A stretch of DNA of 64,000 bases. Origin: Zhengitettix transpicula. Taxonomy: Eukaryota > Arthropoda > Insecta > Orthoptera > Tetrigidae. Below the pieces are notes generated by a model, which worked only from the letters and a program-made list of their open reading frames with translations, was not told the origin of the DNA and did no database searches. Of the stretch, positions 1-10,131 are shown piece by piece. The translations under genes and the position numbers were made by a program. Each line of letters begins with the position of its first letter. Position 1 is the stretch's first letter. The stretch is taken from NCBI GenBank assembly GCA_037074705.1, contig CM073590.1, forward strand, positions 52,231,895-52,295,894. The letters are read 5' to 3'.

Positions 1-442
1 TGCGATAATACTAAGTGGGACCATATTTCATTATAATATGCCAAGAAAGAAAATATTGGAGAATTATCCCTGACAGATTACGTCTGGTGTATGTTAACTG
101 CGAGAGAGGAATCGAAATTCAAACATGGACTATGAGTGAAGAGTTTCTGTATTTTTGGTTTTTGGCGAAAGAAATAATAACTGTAAAGTGTCAAAGAGTT
201 TTATGCAGGTCTTTTAATGTCGATATGTTATTGGTGAAATCAATATGATATTGTATGAGAGATTATAGAAAATAAGTGGTGGACACGGTCATTTGTTTAC
301 AAGAATCTTAAGTTTTTTTGTTCGGATATTATTATTAAGTATTAAAATATTTATTGTTTGTTTGCTAAAATTTGTTTTAATTATTTTATGTTCATTATAG
401 GTTTACCACGCCTATGTATATGGGGAAGATTGTCCGCAAGCT
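1..442. other. No recognisable feature, AT-rich
   Basis: I see no gene or repeat family here. One 77-codon open frame (15-248, plus) has no recognisable motif and AT-driven composition, so I do not call it a gene. Confidence 0.5.
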
Positions 443-465
443 ACTGACGTCAGAGTGACGTCAGT
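443..465. promoter_or_regulatory. Twin CRE palindrome
   Basis: Two perfect TGACGTCA octamers lie inside a 23-bp palindrome: arms ACTGACGTCA and TGACGTCAGT around a GAG spacer. TGACGTCA is the cAMP-response element bound by CREB/ATF bZIP dimers. The downstream 470-740 segment is less AT-rich than its surroundings but shows no clear TATA box or ORF. It may be an enhancer, promoter or LTR piece; function is inference. Confidence 0.45.
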
Positions 466-999
466 TGAACCTAGTTGGAAACTTGACCAGCTGCCCAGGC
501 GAAATCTCCTGAGATCAAACCCCGAAACCACGTTTGCTGTAATACCTGGGGTTTGTTAAACAAAACGAAAAACAGTAACCAGTATAAGTGGTGAATTCTG
601 TTTTTTTAACGTTGTGAACCGTGATAAGTTTTCGAATGTCCACACCCATGTGTACCCTGAGATTACGATAGTATGTTCTGTTTTATAAACGAGATTTAAA
701 TGTGGATATTGGTGTATATTGAATTTGTCGGGGCATTGGTTAGCTTAAGACGTAACTAACGGCTAATAATGTTGAAAACTGAAATTTATTTTTGTTCTAA
801 ATATTTTTTCGGTAATTTTTCTCGAGACATTAATTAAATAATTATCCAGCACAGTATCAAGTGACTCCAAAGCCGACCTAAAGTTCCCTTGTAATATTCC
901 GGCCCCGAAACTATCCTGTTTCCTACATCGAGAAAAATTCTTTCCGAATGGTTTTCTGGAACCCAGTAATTTCCCCCTCAACTACCTATCTCCGGATTC

Positions 1000-1740
1000 A
1001 CCTAAAGCAAACTCTCAATTTAATATCACATGTCCAAACACTCCGAAAACGCGACAGTCCAACAATTTAACCTCATTAGTGCCTACACTCCAGAACCGGA
1101 TCCTGTCATCCAAAATCCTTCTCCATACATACAAAATCTTCATCCGCCCAGTAATAGACTATAGCCACATTGTTTCTACTCTCTTCCCACCACATCTTCG
1201 ACAATTTCTAAGGGCGCTGGAAAGAATAATCCTTCACTTTTGTCTTTCACATCATTTCCTATACCCATCTACCATCCTATTCCAACACCATCGCCTTCTA
1301 AATTTCCATCTTATCCACCAACGCCTTGCCATATTCGTGCATCCTACGGCCACAGATCCATAAAAACATTCAAAAAGTATTATTTACCTTCCATCTTCCT
1401 ATAAGATCTGGTCGGAAACCTGAATTCAAGTATACCTATCCCCTAGGTGTCATTCTCCACAATGTGAAACAAAAGGACCAAGTATTACAAATCCCCAATT
1501 TCCCACCGTATTATAACTGTACCATCCCATGCTTGTTAAAAATCAAGGCTTAAATCAAAATATGCCGCCCCCAAACAATAAAAAAAATTCTGCATCGATC
1601 ACCTCCCAAATAAAAAATATTAAATAGCTAGAATAATTGCGCCATTAACTTATCAATAATAAGATATTAAAGACGCAAGAGGCCCTCTGGCCCTATAGCG
1701 GCAAAGGACTCACGTCCTTAATATCAATGATATAATTATC
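1000..1740 (+). pseudogene. LINE reverse transcriptase relic (thumb and 3' end)
   Basis: Conceptual translation gives the C-terminal part of a non-LTR reverse transcriptase. The frame around 1011-1060 reads LNLISHVQTLRKR, then a frameshift leads to SSKILLHTYKIFIRPVIDY and LRALERIILHF at about 1079-1280. These match the post-YxDD pattern of Jockey/CR1-type elements (an IRPVxxY motif, then a LExxIL motif). Several stops follow, and the sequence ends in an ATCATC-rich tail near 1730-1745. Everything upstream of the thumb is missing, the usual 5' truncation of target-primed insertions. It is dead by frameshift. The clade is uncertain. Confidence 0.72.
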
Positions 1741-1747
1741 ATCATCC

Positions 1748-1975
1748 GACCTCTTGTGATGTAGGATCAGCGACACCGCGTCGCATTACAGATGTCCTGC
1801 GTTTGAATCCTGACATTACGGATTATCGTTCTCGTCATGATGAAACGATTTCAGGAGAGTCGCTACGCTGAATACGTGCCACTCCAAAAAATCCGGAATG
1901 TGTAATGAAATATGACAGTTGGCAGCCGTTCTGGTAGGCCGAGATCCTCATTGGGAGGTACAGCAAAGAGAAGAG
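1748..1975 (+). repeat. tRNA-derived SINE, copy 1
   Basis: A box-B-like GTTTGAATCC lies at about 1803-1812, about 45 bp after a box-A-like stretch in GATGTAGGATCAGCG. The body (GTGCCACTCC ... GTAATG ... TTGGCAG) matches the reverse complement of the SINE at 11560-11759, so both belong to one family. It follows directly after the LINE 3' tail. Ends and target duplication are unclear. Confidence 0.5.
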
Positions 1976-2639
1976 ACTATAAAATGTATTACTAAATAAA
2001 CACATTACAAAATGGTTGTAAATTAATATGCACCGTCAATAGGGAACACAGAGATAACCGAAACTGAAATTTTCGTTAAAAATGGAATGCTTTAAGGGTT
2101 TAGAGGATGTAACTTAAATTAATGAATACAATATACAGTTCCTTCCGGAAAGTGAAAAAGGATGCGCTTTTCATCATGAATATGCTTTACTGGAGTGATA
2201 AAGTCACATACATCATTATCGTGTCCTTGGTCAAGAACCGCCCTACGGACATGGCATTATTTAATTCATATCTGTTTATATATTTCCGCCCCAAATGCAA
2301 CATATTACGCTCCGATGTTTTCGCTTCCCTTAAAACTCATTACTAGGATAATTTAAGAAAATTAGCACTAGTATTAAAACCACTTGCTTTCAGTGTAATT
2401 ACAGTTCCTCACAAACTAAAGCGAAGTTTATATTTGGGTATTCATAAAATTCCGCATAGGAAATAAAGGCATTCATAAATTTTTGTTAATTTTAAGTGTG
2501 ATTTTCAAGTCTTGCGAAATTGTAGATCGTCTGCTATTCTGAATAAGTTATTTAATAAATGCTCTAAAGTCTTTAAGCAGTCAAGTGTTTGTTTTCAAAG
2601 TTACATGAGCTGCCAAGACGAAGAAGCAGCACAGGTTAA
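1976..2639. other. AT-rich, no supported feature
   Basis: Only short open frames occur here (for example 2122-2346, plus) with no recognisable motif. I see no repeat shared with the rest of the window. Confidence 0.4.
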
Positions 2640-3047
2640 TTAGTGCTTTATCTGCCTTCGGTTTATTAATAACTTTAATATTTGTAAAGACGAATATATT
2701 TCCGAATCCTGATATGAGTTTTCACGCCATCTGAATGTCGTAGCATCCACTGGAGTCTTCAGGCAACACTTTTCTACGGCTGCAGTGCACTTAGTAGCGT
2801 GAGCATAATGATTCAAGATTGCTCTCTTGAGTGGAATAATGTAGCCGGACTTGAACAATTGCATAGAAATGCGTTCCAAATTGTGGTCGCAGACAAACGT
2901 GTTGTCCCAGTGCGTGGCGGAATGGGAGGAGCATTGACTTGTGGCGTTGCCATGGCGACGCGTGACGTTCTCCAAGACGCGTTGCTCGGTTCGTGACTGG
3001 AGGGAGCCCGGGGCGGTATTAACTTCCCACTTCAATCTGCACCACAC
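2640..3047 (-). CDS. Unclassified 135-codon open frame in a GC-richer island
   Basis: This is one of the longer open frames not explained by a known mobile element. The first half (high coordinates) lies in a GC- and CpG-rich patch around 2880-3050. The conceptual product is rich in Arg, Cys and His but shows no domain I recognise, and no signal peptide or membrane segment. No splice sites or upstream TATA box stand out. The GC patch may be a promoter instead (see the X-box entry), with the open frame a by-product. I do not assert a function. Confidence 0.15.
   Translation of the reverse strand: MWCRLKWEVNTAPGSLQSRTEQRVLENVTRRHGNATSQCSSHSATHWDNTFVCDHNLERISMQLFKSGYIIPLKRAILNHYAHATKCTAAVEKCCLKTPVDATTFRWRENSYQDSEIYSSLQILKLLINRRQIKH
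2946..2959. promoter_or_regulatory. RFX X-box-like site
   Basis: GTTGCCATGGCGAC is an imperfect palindrome one base away from the RFX X-box consensus (GTNRCC, short spacer, RGYAAC). A CRE half-site (GTGACG) follows at once. In animals X-boxes mark promoters of ciliary genes. The site sits in the only GC-rich island in the first 3.7 kb. No ciliary gene is visible near it, so the role is inference. Confidence 0.35.
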
Positions 3048-3780
3048 TTATTCTTTACTAAAGCGGCATTGTTAACCGCCGGAATGAATGCTCACAACTC
3101 GTTGTCGTATTTTTAAAAGACACAAAAAATTAACGCAAACATGTACTCAGAAATTATTTATTTCGCATACATGTAACAACTTAAATAAATTTACCCGATT
3201 TTCTATTGTATTAGTTTTTCAGTGTTATCAAAACTTAAAAATATTCAGATGCAAACGGAAAAATACGAATAAATAAGCGGAATTAAAGGAAATTCAAATT
3301 TTTAAAATTAAAGGTATGATTATTTTTCCAATGACTATGTTTGATCGGGTCCAGAGGTTGAGCCAGTATAATTTATCTAAAGTATTTTCCATGATTTATA
3401 CCGCGTTTTACTGTTATAAATTTAAATTGTTTATATATAATTAAAGTAACCGTCTGTCTAAGAAAATCTGAAATAATTGGAGCATTTTCTCAAACGTAAT
3501 CTTCCTTTTACATGGAACACTTAATTAGATGTTATCGTAAATTATTTACTATCCAAAATCGTTTATATTTTTTTCCATACATGGTAATAAGATGCCAACA
3601 CTGTCATAAAGTAGAGGTATTTATATTTATTTAGATATTTTGGTCGCTTCAACAGTACACGTCATTAGTGACCATCTAACTAGTGATACATAGTCAAAGA
3701 TCGAAGATACAGAGGATAGTTACAGATAATGCATGTTCTGCTTGATAATCATAATCATATAGCAGTTACTATAAGGTCCG
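3048..3780. other. AT-rich, nothing recognised
   Basis: I see no gene, RNA or repeat here. A 62-codon open frame (3088-3276, plus) is unremarkable. Confidence 0.4.
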
Positions 3781-3805
3781 ATAAATGATGTCAGCTGTGC
3801 TTCGA

Positions 3806-4130
3806 CTACGAACCGCGGATCGAGCTGACGTTGGAACGGAATTCGTCTTGAGAGTATTCCTTAATGATCCTTCTTCGGATATCCCTATACTTCCTACAAT
3901 CAAAGATAATGTGTTGAGCAGTGAGGAACCTATCGCACACCTTACAGGCGGGCTTGTCTGATCTAGAAAATAAATGAGACTGTGAGAGATAGGTGTGAAG
4001 TGTTCTAATTCTAGAGATTACTATTTGCTGTCTTCTTCATATGTTTTCAGGTGACGAAGATCTGAGGTGGATTGTAGGTTTCGGTGGAAGTAACTATTAT
4101 TGTCTCCTCTTATTAAACTGTTCCAGAGTT
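3806..4130 (-). pseudogene. LINE ORF2 C-terminus (zinc knuckle), I/RNase-H-type
   Basis: Translated on the minus strand, about 3806-4050 gives an RIRTLHTYLSQSHLFSR motif, then CKVCDRFLTAQHIIFDC, a CCHC-type zinc knuckle, and a basic tail ending at a stop at 3806-3808. This layout (an RLRxGHT-like helix, then CxxC...H...C) is typical of the C-terminus of LINEs that carry an RNase H domain. An in-frame TGA and a one-base shift near 4050-4070 break the frame. It is clearly related to the 63227-64000 copy. Nothing upstream of 4130 is preserved. Confidence 0.72.
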
Positions 4131-4262
4131 AGCGGTATTAAAATATACCAGAAATACGATAAAGAAGAATTTAGTGGAGATACGATTTACTTCTGAGATT
4201 ATTTTATAATCATACACGAAAATTCCTACTGCTTTCACTTCATTCGCTCCGACATTCAGTTT

Positions 4263-4287
4263 ACAAGTCTGACTTAGTCAGACTTGT
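4263..4287. repeat. Perfect 11-bp inverted repeat
   Basis: ACAAGTCTGAC and GTCAGACTTGT are separated by TTA. This could form a hairpin or mark the end of a foldback element. It lies just upstream of an unclassified segment (4290-4700). Confidence 0.5.
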
Positions 4288-4700
4288 GAATCGTGAGTCG
4301 CTGACTTTGTGCTTCCGGCAAAGGTTATCCAGCTACACCATTTGTAACAGCCGCCAGCTTCATCCAAACCCACAGCAGCAGCGACGTCTAACTCGAGGTC
4401 CAGCCAGCCTCCTGTGCTATTTGTCAGAGTTCCTTCCTGGATTGGGAATCTACTCTGTACACTTATATTATCTGAAATACACTGTAATTTTGGCATTAGT
4501 GGGTGTCGCTTCCCGGTTTTTTTCCCATGACGGAGTTGATTTGAATGCGCCTTAATGGCTTCCTGACTTTTTGGATGCTAACACCACATTTTCTCAGACA
4601 TTCACACTCACATTCATACCAGTGGGCTGCTGCTGCTTCTCTACGTCTCCCACTTTTTCATTCTTTCATCAGCGCTCTACATCTTGAAGAGTAAGAAAGA
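4288..4700. other. Unclassified segment between two LINE relics
   Basis: The segment is moderately GC-rich, with open frames on both strands (4286-4555 plus, 4278-4496 minus) that I cannot relate to any family. It may be part of a retroelement 3' UTR or another inserted repeat. No target duplication is visible. Confidence 0.3.
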
Positions 4701-4716
4701 AATGGGAAATAAATAA

Positions 4717-4721
<5 letters not shown>

Positions 4722-4750
<29 letters not shown>
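4722..4750. repeat. (TA)n microsatellite
   Basis: About 14 TA units preceded by (AAAT)n. It lies near the 3' side of the minus-strand LINE relic at 4834-5666 and may be that element's tail. Confidence 0.9.
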
Positions 4751-4753
<3 letters not shown>

Positions 4754-4833
4754 TAGCTATTTAAATAATAATTATGTATAGATAAATAAATAACTCTGGT
4801 TTGTAATTATATGTTTCTGTAAATATAAAATGA

Positions 4834-5666
4834 CTATATTAAAGGTTTCACTGGTCTCACAGGAATGTCGTCAGAGGCCGATTACTGTTTACATTCTTGC
4901 CTGAGTCGTATTTTCCCAGGGACGATACCAGTTCGTTGTCAGAGGTGGAAGCGCTGCGGTAGAATCTCTCGGAGATACCGAGGATTCTGTCCCACAGGTG
5001 ATCCACTCCTGACATTTCTCTGACTATAATGTCTGGAAGTCTCGGCGGCAGCTACGTAGGCATCTTCTCTCTAGGATCATGAGTTTCCTGAGATGGATCT
5101 TAGCAATGGTTGCCAACAGGCATACTCAATGATTGGCCTAATGAGAGAGATGTAGATAGATAGTCGTACTCTTGGTGATCGTTTAGATGTAGGGTTAAAA
5201 ACAGGGTAAAGCATGCTTAGTCTAGATATAACCTTACGTTTCAAGTCCTTAATGTGATGCCTCCAGGTGAGCCGTGTATCCAGAGTTACACCTAGGTACT
5301 TGGCTGTGCTGGTCCATGGAATAGTTTCTCCGAATAGTTGGAGAACATGTACGGGGATTTCTCCTCGTGTTCATTACTGCCAGGTTCTTTGTCACGTTGA
5401 TCTTTATTCGCCAGTTGGTAGCCCATTCTTGTATCTTCTGCAGACCCTTCCAGAGGCCAGCACCTACTACGACCTGGTCTCGCGATGTACTGATCAGGGC
5501 CGTGTCGTCTGTGTAGAGAGCTATGTCCGACCTGGGTCCTGGCTTGGGGATGTCCGATGTAAAGATAGGGGGACGGGATCTAGTACACATCCTTGCGGGA
5601 CCCCGGCGCGCATCCAAACTCGAGTTAAGACATTGTGGGATAATATATCCGTCATACACGTGTTGG
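4834..5666 (-). pseudogene. Jockey-type LINE reverse transcriptase relic
   Basis: Minus-strand translation shows, in order, a GVPQGCVL motif (about 5590), IALYTDDTALIS (the catalytic YADD box with Ala replaced by Thr, about 5510-5525), EWATNWRIKINVTK, then after a frameshift LGVTLDTRLTWRHHIKDLK (about 5260-5300) and RPIIEYAC. These are the palm and thumb blocks of Jockey-clade reverse transcriptase. At least three frameshifts and several stops are present, and the frame ends at a stop at 4834-4836. The 5' part (endonuclease, fingers) is missing. It abuts the 91-bp repeat at 5667. Confidence 0.85.
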
Positions 5667-5757
5667 GAGTTCGGCCATGTGGTACGGCAGGTTAGAACTC
5701 AGACACACAACTAGATGTTCACGTTTTATTCAGCAATTCTGCGAAGGTCGCTTTCAA
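5667..5757. repeat. 91-bp direct repeat, copy 1
   Basis: Nearly identical to 6837-6927 (four mismatches in 91 bp). The 5719-5757 part encodes the last visible residues of the Gypsy integrase on the minus strand, so this is a coding-derived duplication and not an LTR. Confidence 0.85.
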
Positions 5758-6430
5758 CTGGCGATGTAGGCGTTCTATCATGCCGTTGCTCGCTGGATGG
5801 TAAGGAGTAGAGCCGTAGGCGGTCATTGACTTAAACAGATTGGACTCGAATTGTCGCCCTTGATCTGTAGTCACTCGGTCTGTACATCCAAAACGCAAGA
5901 TCCAGCCTCGTACGAATGCGTTAGTGACTGATTCGGCTGTGATGTACTGCAGAAGAAAAACTTCCGGCCAACGCGTTGCACGGTCGATGGCCGTCAGACA
6001 ATATTTGAATTGCTCCACGGATGGAAGGTGGCCTATTTGGTCAATATGGACGTGTTGGAACCTGCCGGTTGGCGTCGCGAAATTTCCCAGTGGAGCTACA
6101 GTATGTCTAGTGACTTTGGATCGCTGACACAGTACACATCGCGAGTCCATAGACGACAATCACGTTGCATGTTGGGCTAGACAAAACGTTCTGACACGAG
6201 ACGTGCTGTCGCCCTGGCGCCGGGGTTACTGAGACCGTGGAGCGACGCAAAAACCTGATTCCTGTGTACTGCTGGGACGTACGGTCGAGGGCGACCGGTG
6301 GCGACGCCACAGTATAACTGGACGTCGGATCCGGGCAGAGACGCGTGTTGTAGTTGGAGGCCCATGTTGCCATCAGCGAATAGACGAATTTCCGCATCGT
6401 CGCGCTGTGCTGCTGCGAGGACGGTCAGGT
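5719..6430 (-). pseudogene. Ty3/Gypsy integrase fragment (H2C2 plus catalytic core)
   Basis: The minus strand encodes an H2C2-type zinc-binding region (LHGLSNPGARATARLV, about 6200-6250). After a frame change comes CVLCQRSKVTRHT, then the catalytic core: HVHIDQIG (first Asp), RVTTDQGRQFES (second Asp) and NGMIERLHRQLKA (Glu). All three DDE residues are readable. The motif style resembles arthropod CsRn1-like Ty3/Gypsy elements, a tentative placement. The C-terminal GPY/F region is missing; the frame runs out at 5719 inside the 91-bp repeat. Normally this domain inserts reverse-transcribed DNA. It follows the RNase H piece in the usual pol order. Confidence 0.88.
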
Positions 6431-6442
6431 CGACAGGAGATG

Positions 6443-6836
6443 TTATGTTGCAGGAGGCACTGAAAGCTCGTTTACGCGACTGAAAGCGTCTGCGACAATA
6501 TTAGCCGAGACGCTGAGATGCTGGATGTCCGTCGTGAACTGAGAAATGTATGACAGGTGGTTTGCCTGTACTGGCGGCATTTTTTCGCGTTGTTGTTTGA
6601 AAGCAAAACAGAGAGGCTTGTGATCTGTAAAAAACACGGTATGTTGTGCTTCCAGCCAGTGACGAAAGTGGCGTACAGCCAAGAAAACTGCGAGCAATTC
6701 GCGATAGTAGGCGAGCCAACGTGCTTGTTGAGGAGTTACCGACTTCGAAAAGAAAGCTAATGGTTGCCAGGCAACACCCAATTGTTGTTGAAGTATGGCA
6801 CCTACTGGTGTCTGAGAGGCATAGGTGAACAAACCT
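6443..6836 (-). pseudogene. Ty3/Gypsy RNase H domain fragment
   Basis: Minus-strand translation gives FTYASQTPVGAILQQ, WQPLAFFSKSVTP, a YRELLAVFLAVRHFRHWLE block, FTDHKPLCFAF and HLSVSANIVADAFSRV. This is the RNase H-like domain that follows reverse transcriptase in Ty3/Gypsy pol. The first catalytic Asp, usually in an F-x-D-A-S box, is Tyr here, so activity would be lost. The domain stops at 6836, where the second 91-bp repeat begins, so reverse transcriptase and protease are absent. It lies upstream of the integrase fragment in the same orientation. Confidence 0.88.
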
Positions 6837-6927
6837 GAGTTCGGCCATGTGGTACGGCATGTTAGAACTCATACACACAACTAGATGTTCACGTTTTATT
6901 CAGCACTTCTGCGAAGGTCGCTTTTAA
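6837..6927. repeat. 91-bp direct repeat, copy 2
   Basis: Second copy of the 5667-5757 repeat, including the integrase-derived LKATFAE codons. It sits just 5' (in pol sense) of the RNase H fragment, where integrase sequence does not belong. Confidence 0.85.
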
Positions 6928-7268
6928 TCGCTGGACGAGGAAGAACTGGGCTCCGTGCAATCCGCAAGACCGGGATAGACTGGGGATGGAGTTGACCTGA
7001 GGCAAGTTCCGTTAGCAGAACAAAGGGATCGGTTCTATTGTCCGGAATTATGAACGCTTTGAGGATGGTGAATACCATCCACAACATCAAGACAGAAATT
7101 GTGGGTCCAATCATCAGAAAGGCGTGAGACGAGTACAGAGATCCCGACCTATCTTGGGTTTTCTTTGCATCACATTTAGGCGAATGCAGTGTAGAATCCT
7201 TAAGACACCAGATGCATTAACTACTGCACTGATATATACCTTAGGATGTTCAAAGATTATGATTCACT

Positions 7269-7270
<2 letters not shown>
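6928..7270. other. Unclassified
   Basis: An open frame (6896-7114, minus) starts within the repeat copy but has no motif I recognise. It may be further degenerate Gypsy sequence. Confidence 0.3.

Positions 7271-7271
<1 letters not shown>

Positions 7272-7322
<51 letters not shown>
7272..7322. repeat. (TA)n microsatellite
   Basis: About 25 TA units. Confidence 0.95.
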
Positions 7323-7324
<2 letters not shown>

Positions 7325-9478
7325 CTGCGTAAGGTATTAGGTGTTTTAATTATGTTGTATTTAGATACAGTCTTGTTTTAATTTATTCCATTTTCAGTTA
7401 ATGTGAGAATACTATGCTTGATAGTTAAAACATTCCTGGCCAATTTTGTTTTTCTGATTATTATTTGAATACTTTTACACACTCAAAATACCAATTAAAA
7501 GATTTCAGAAGCCAGTTACTGAATATTTATGGGTGGCCATCGCCTTTCCAGTAGCTAACTTCAGGTCAGTCACTTCTTACCCGACCTTCAGCCTAGTTCT
7601 CTTATGCAGTGAAGTATCACGTGTTTCAGTAAACTCAGACACTAGAACTCATGTGTTGGGAGTATTAATATCGGCGCTCCTACCAGATTAATCTTCCTCA
7701 TTGGCGATCGCGACGTGATTTGAATACGCAACGAATACGCGTTCACGTCTCTAAGCCTGGGACTACGAGGGTGAATTTACATACTGCCATCGACACACGA
7801 ACGCGCCGCACAACCCGTGGCGTTACCAACACGCACCTATATTTCATTTACGCAGATTTTAACTGCTTTTTTTTATTAATTTTTCCAGAAAGGGGACTTT
7901 GTATGTGGTACTCAACCCAGGTGTTCACTTGTCCACTCATATCCACCTTTCCGGTTGCTGCCCTCAGATCCGTCAATTCTGACCCGTTCTTCGACTTGCT
8001 TTTGAGTCACCTAGAATGCGATTGGAGAAGCAGTGGCATAGCAATTTCTACACGTAAGTAGGTGTACTACGCTCTATTAATCTCCAAAATACTGTCTTAA
8101 TGTTAGATCATGCCTTTACCTAAAAACAATAACATAATTAATGTGGTAAATAAAAGTTTAGCCATTAGTAAAGTATTATTCAGATATCACATGTTCATAT
8201 AACATGAAATTATGACTGAGTTATTTTATGGCTAATTAGATAAAGAAGCAGTCAACAAATAGACAAAATTAAGTAATGAAAAAAAAAACTACAAAACGTT
8301 TCTATTATCCTTAATTCTTTCGTCATGTAATTAAAAATAGTAAAAGTAGTTAGAACGAAACGCTGCAGATGTCAGGTGACGGGCTGAAAATCAAAACTAG
8401 AACGAAAAAACGCGAAGACAGTAGGAAATAAAGTATGACGGTAACTCGACCTGTCAATCTGTACACGTCCTCAAATTTCCGTCTACATAAATAAATGTAC
8501 ACAGAGACAAAGATAACTTAATATTGACCCACTTTTAATATTTACATTCCGAATAATTCTTTAACTTTATTTCCTGATTTCTAATACAATTTATAAACTG
8601 ATTACTATTTGACAAATGGTTAGATAATCTTTGGGGTTTTCGTGGGTATACAAAATGTTGCAGAAGTTGTCATACGAATATATATATATATATATAGCTA
8701 TTTTAGTCGTTGGGCGTCCATTAAAATTCAACATGACAATTAAACAATCAGAATTTTTAAAGCTATTAATCATTAAATTCATCAATAATTATTTAGGTAA
8801 ATCATAAAATATTAACTTTAAATTCTGCACGAAATTCGAAATCTGACGAGAATACCTTTACTTATGAGTTTACAAATAGTAATTCTGTGGAATTTTACCT
8901 TACTGTGTCTAGTACTCAAGAAAAATGTCTTTTTCGTACACACACACACACTTATTGCACTTTATAGACAGGCCATTTTTATCCACTGACTTAAATTAAA
9001 ACTTTTATTGTTGCAAAAGTTGGTTAACTGTTCGTTTAATAAATCCTATTAGCTCGTTCCGAAGATTATTAACTGCTGGATGCAGTTACCTGGGTTCCCA
9101 AAATCGAAGAAAGTGTTCTAAATCGAGAATATAATGATTTAGACTCAGCACTCTAAATATTTAGCGTTGAATATTACGTAGTTATCTCACAGACTGCAAC
9201 TTGTAAAATGTTCTAACCTGATTTAGCTGTTGTTACATGTATCCAGACACTTTCTGGGTTTTATACTTTTCGTCCGTCCACTGCTATATTCCAGAGAAGA
9301 CTTTACTGGAGCTCGCCTCCCTACAGACTCTGCTATGCGCGCCACGCGAACCAAACTCCACAATACCTACAAACATTGAATTCTTGTGCACGACTTGTGT
9401 GTTTTATGCCGCTAACAATGCGAGTCCAAATTTTTGTTTATTATTTAATTATTTCCTCTTAATTAGCACTATATATAT
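7323..9478. other. Mostly AT-rich, no supported gene
   Basis: It contains a short (TA)n (8678-8696) and a (CA)n (8939-8951). One 113-codon open frame (7720-8061, plus) falls in a slightly GC-richer patch but has no recognisable domain. A 64-codon minus-strand frame at 8591-8785 only spans the microsatellite. Confidence 0.4.
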
Positions 9479-9517
9479 TGTAATAATTAAAAGATTACGT
9501 TAATTAAATAAAATTTA

Positions 9518-9536
9518 CCCCACGTTGTGGTAGCCA
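9518..9536 (-). other. Primer-binding-like site (tRNA-Trp-like)
   Basis: The minus strand reads TGGCTACCACAACGTGGGG three bases after the LTR end. The same 19-mer with one change occurs at 53889-53907. It matches the complement of a tRNA-Trp 3' end at about 13 of 18 positions by eye, which fits the tRNA-Trp priming reported for CsRn1-type elements. The tRNA assignment is inference. Confidence 0.45.
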
Positions 9537-10061
9537 AAATGTAATAATTAAAATGGAAGGCGTTATTTAAATGAAATAATCAACAATAATTTAAAACATA
9601 TAATTATTTATTTCCACTTTGTTGCTTTAACTCACAAACAATAGCAATTTAAAATTTTAGATCTCAGGGTCTCTACTGGGTTTCATAATGAACATAACAC
9701 TTTTTTTTAAAAAAAAACTAATTAACACACAGTTTATAATTCACCCAGACAATATGTCGATAGGAAGAAATTAAAAGAAAATAAATTAACTCTGATTGAC
9801 AATTAAAATAGAACAAAATCTGACTTCTATCGTTTAATTACATTTACATAAATCATTATTTTTGTATTTTGTCACTTACATCTGTCCAGCTGGTTCCAGC
9901 ATTCCTTTTGTTTTCGGGAGTACACTATTCCAAAAATATTACACTGATTCTAATATCGGCTCACAGATTTTACACTCTTGAAGTCAACCTTTATAGGCTC
10001 CCAGGAACTCGGATGATCCTCATTTTTGTCAGCTAACTGGTGACTGCTTGCCTTATATGAA

Positions 10062-10131
10062 TCCTGTGATTCATAGATTTGCTAGTCTTTTTACCGTCCT
10101 GTGATTCATAGATTTGCTAGTCTTTTTACCG
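10062..10131. repeat. Tandem 35-bp duplication inside LTR-like copy 1
   Basis: Two identical 35-bp units starting TCCTGTGATTCATAG lie head to tail. LTR-like copy 2 has only one, diverged, unit at the matching place, so the duplication is private to this copy. Confidence 0.9.

Noticed and set aside
5667..6927. 91-bp direct repeats as LTRs of the Gypsy element
   Set aside because: The repeat contains integrase codons, lacks TG...CA ends, and one copy sits where reverse transcriptase should be.
7720..8061. A real 113-residue protein
   Set aside because: No recognisable motif or promoter; composition explains the open length.
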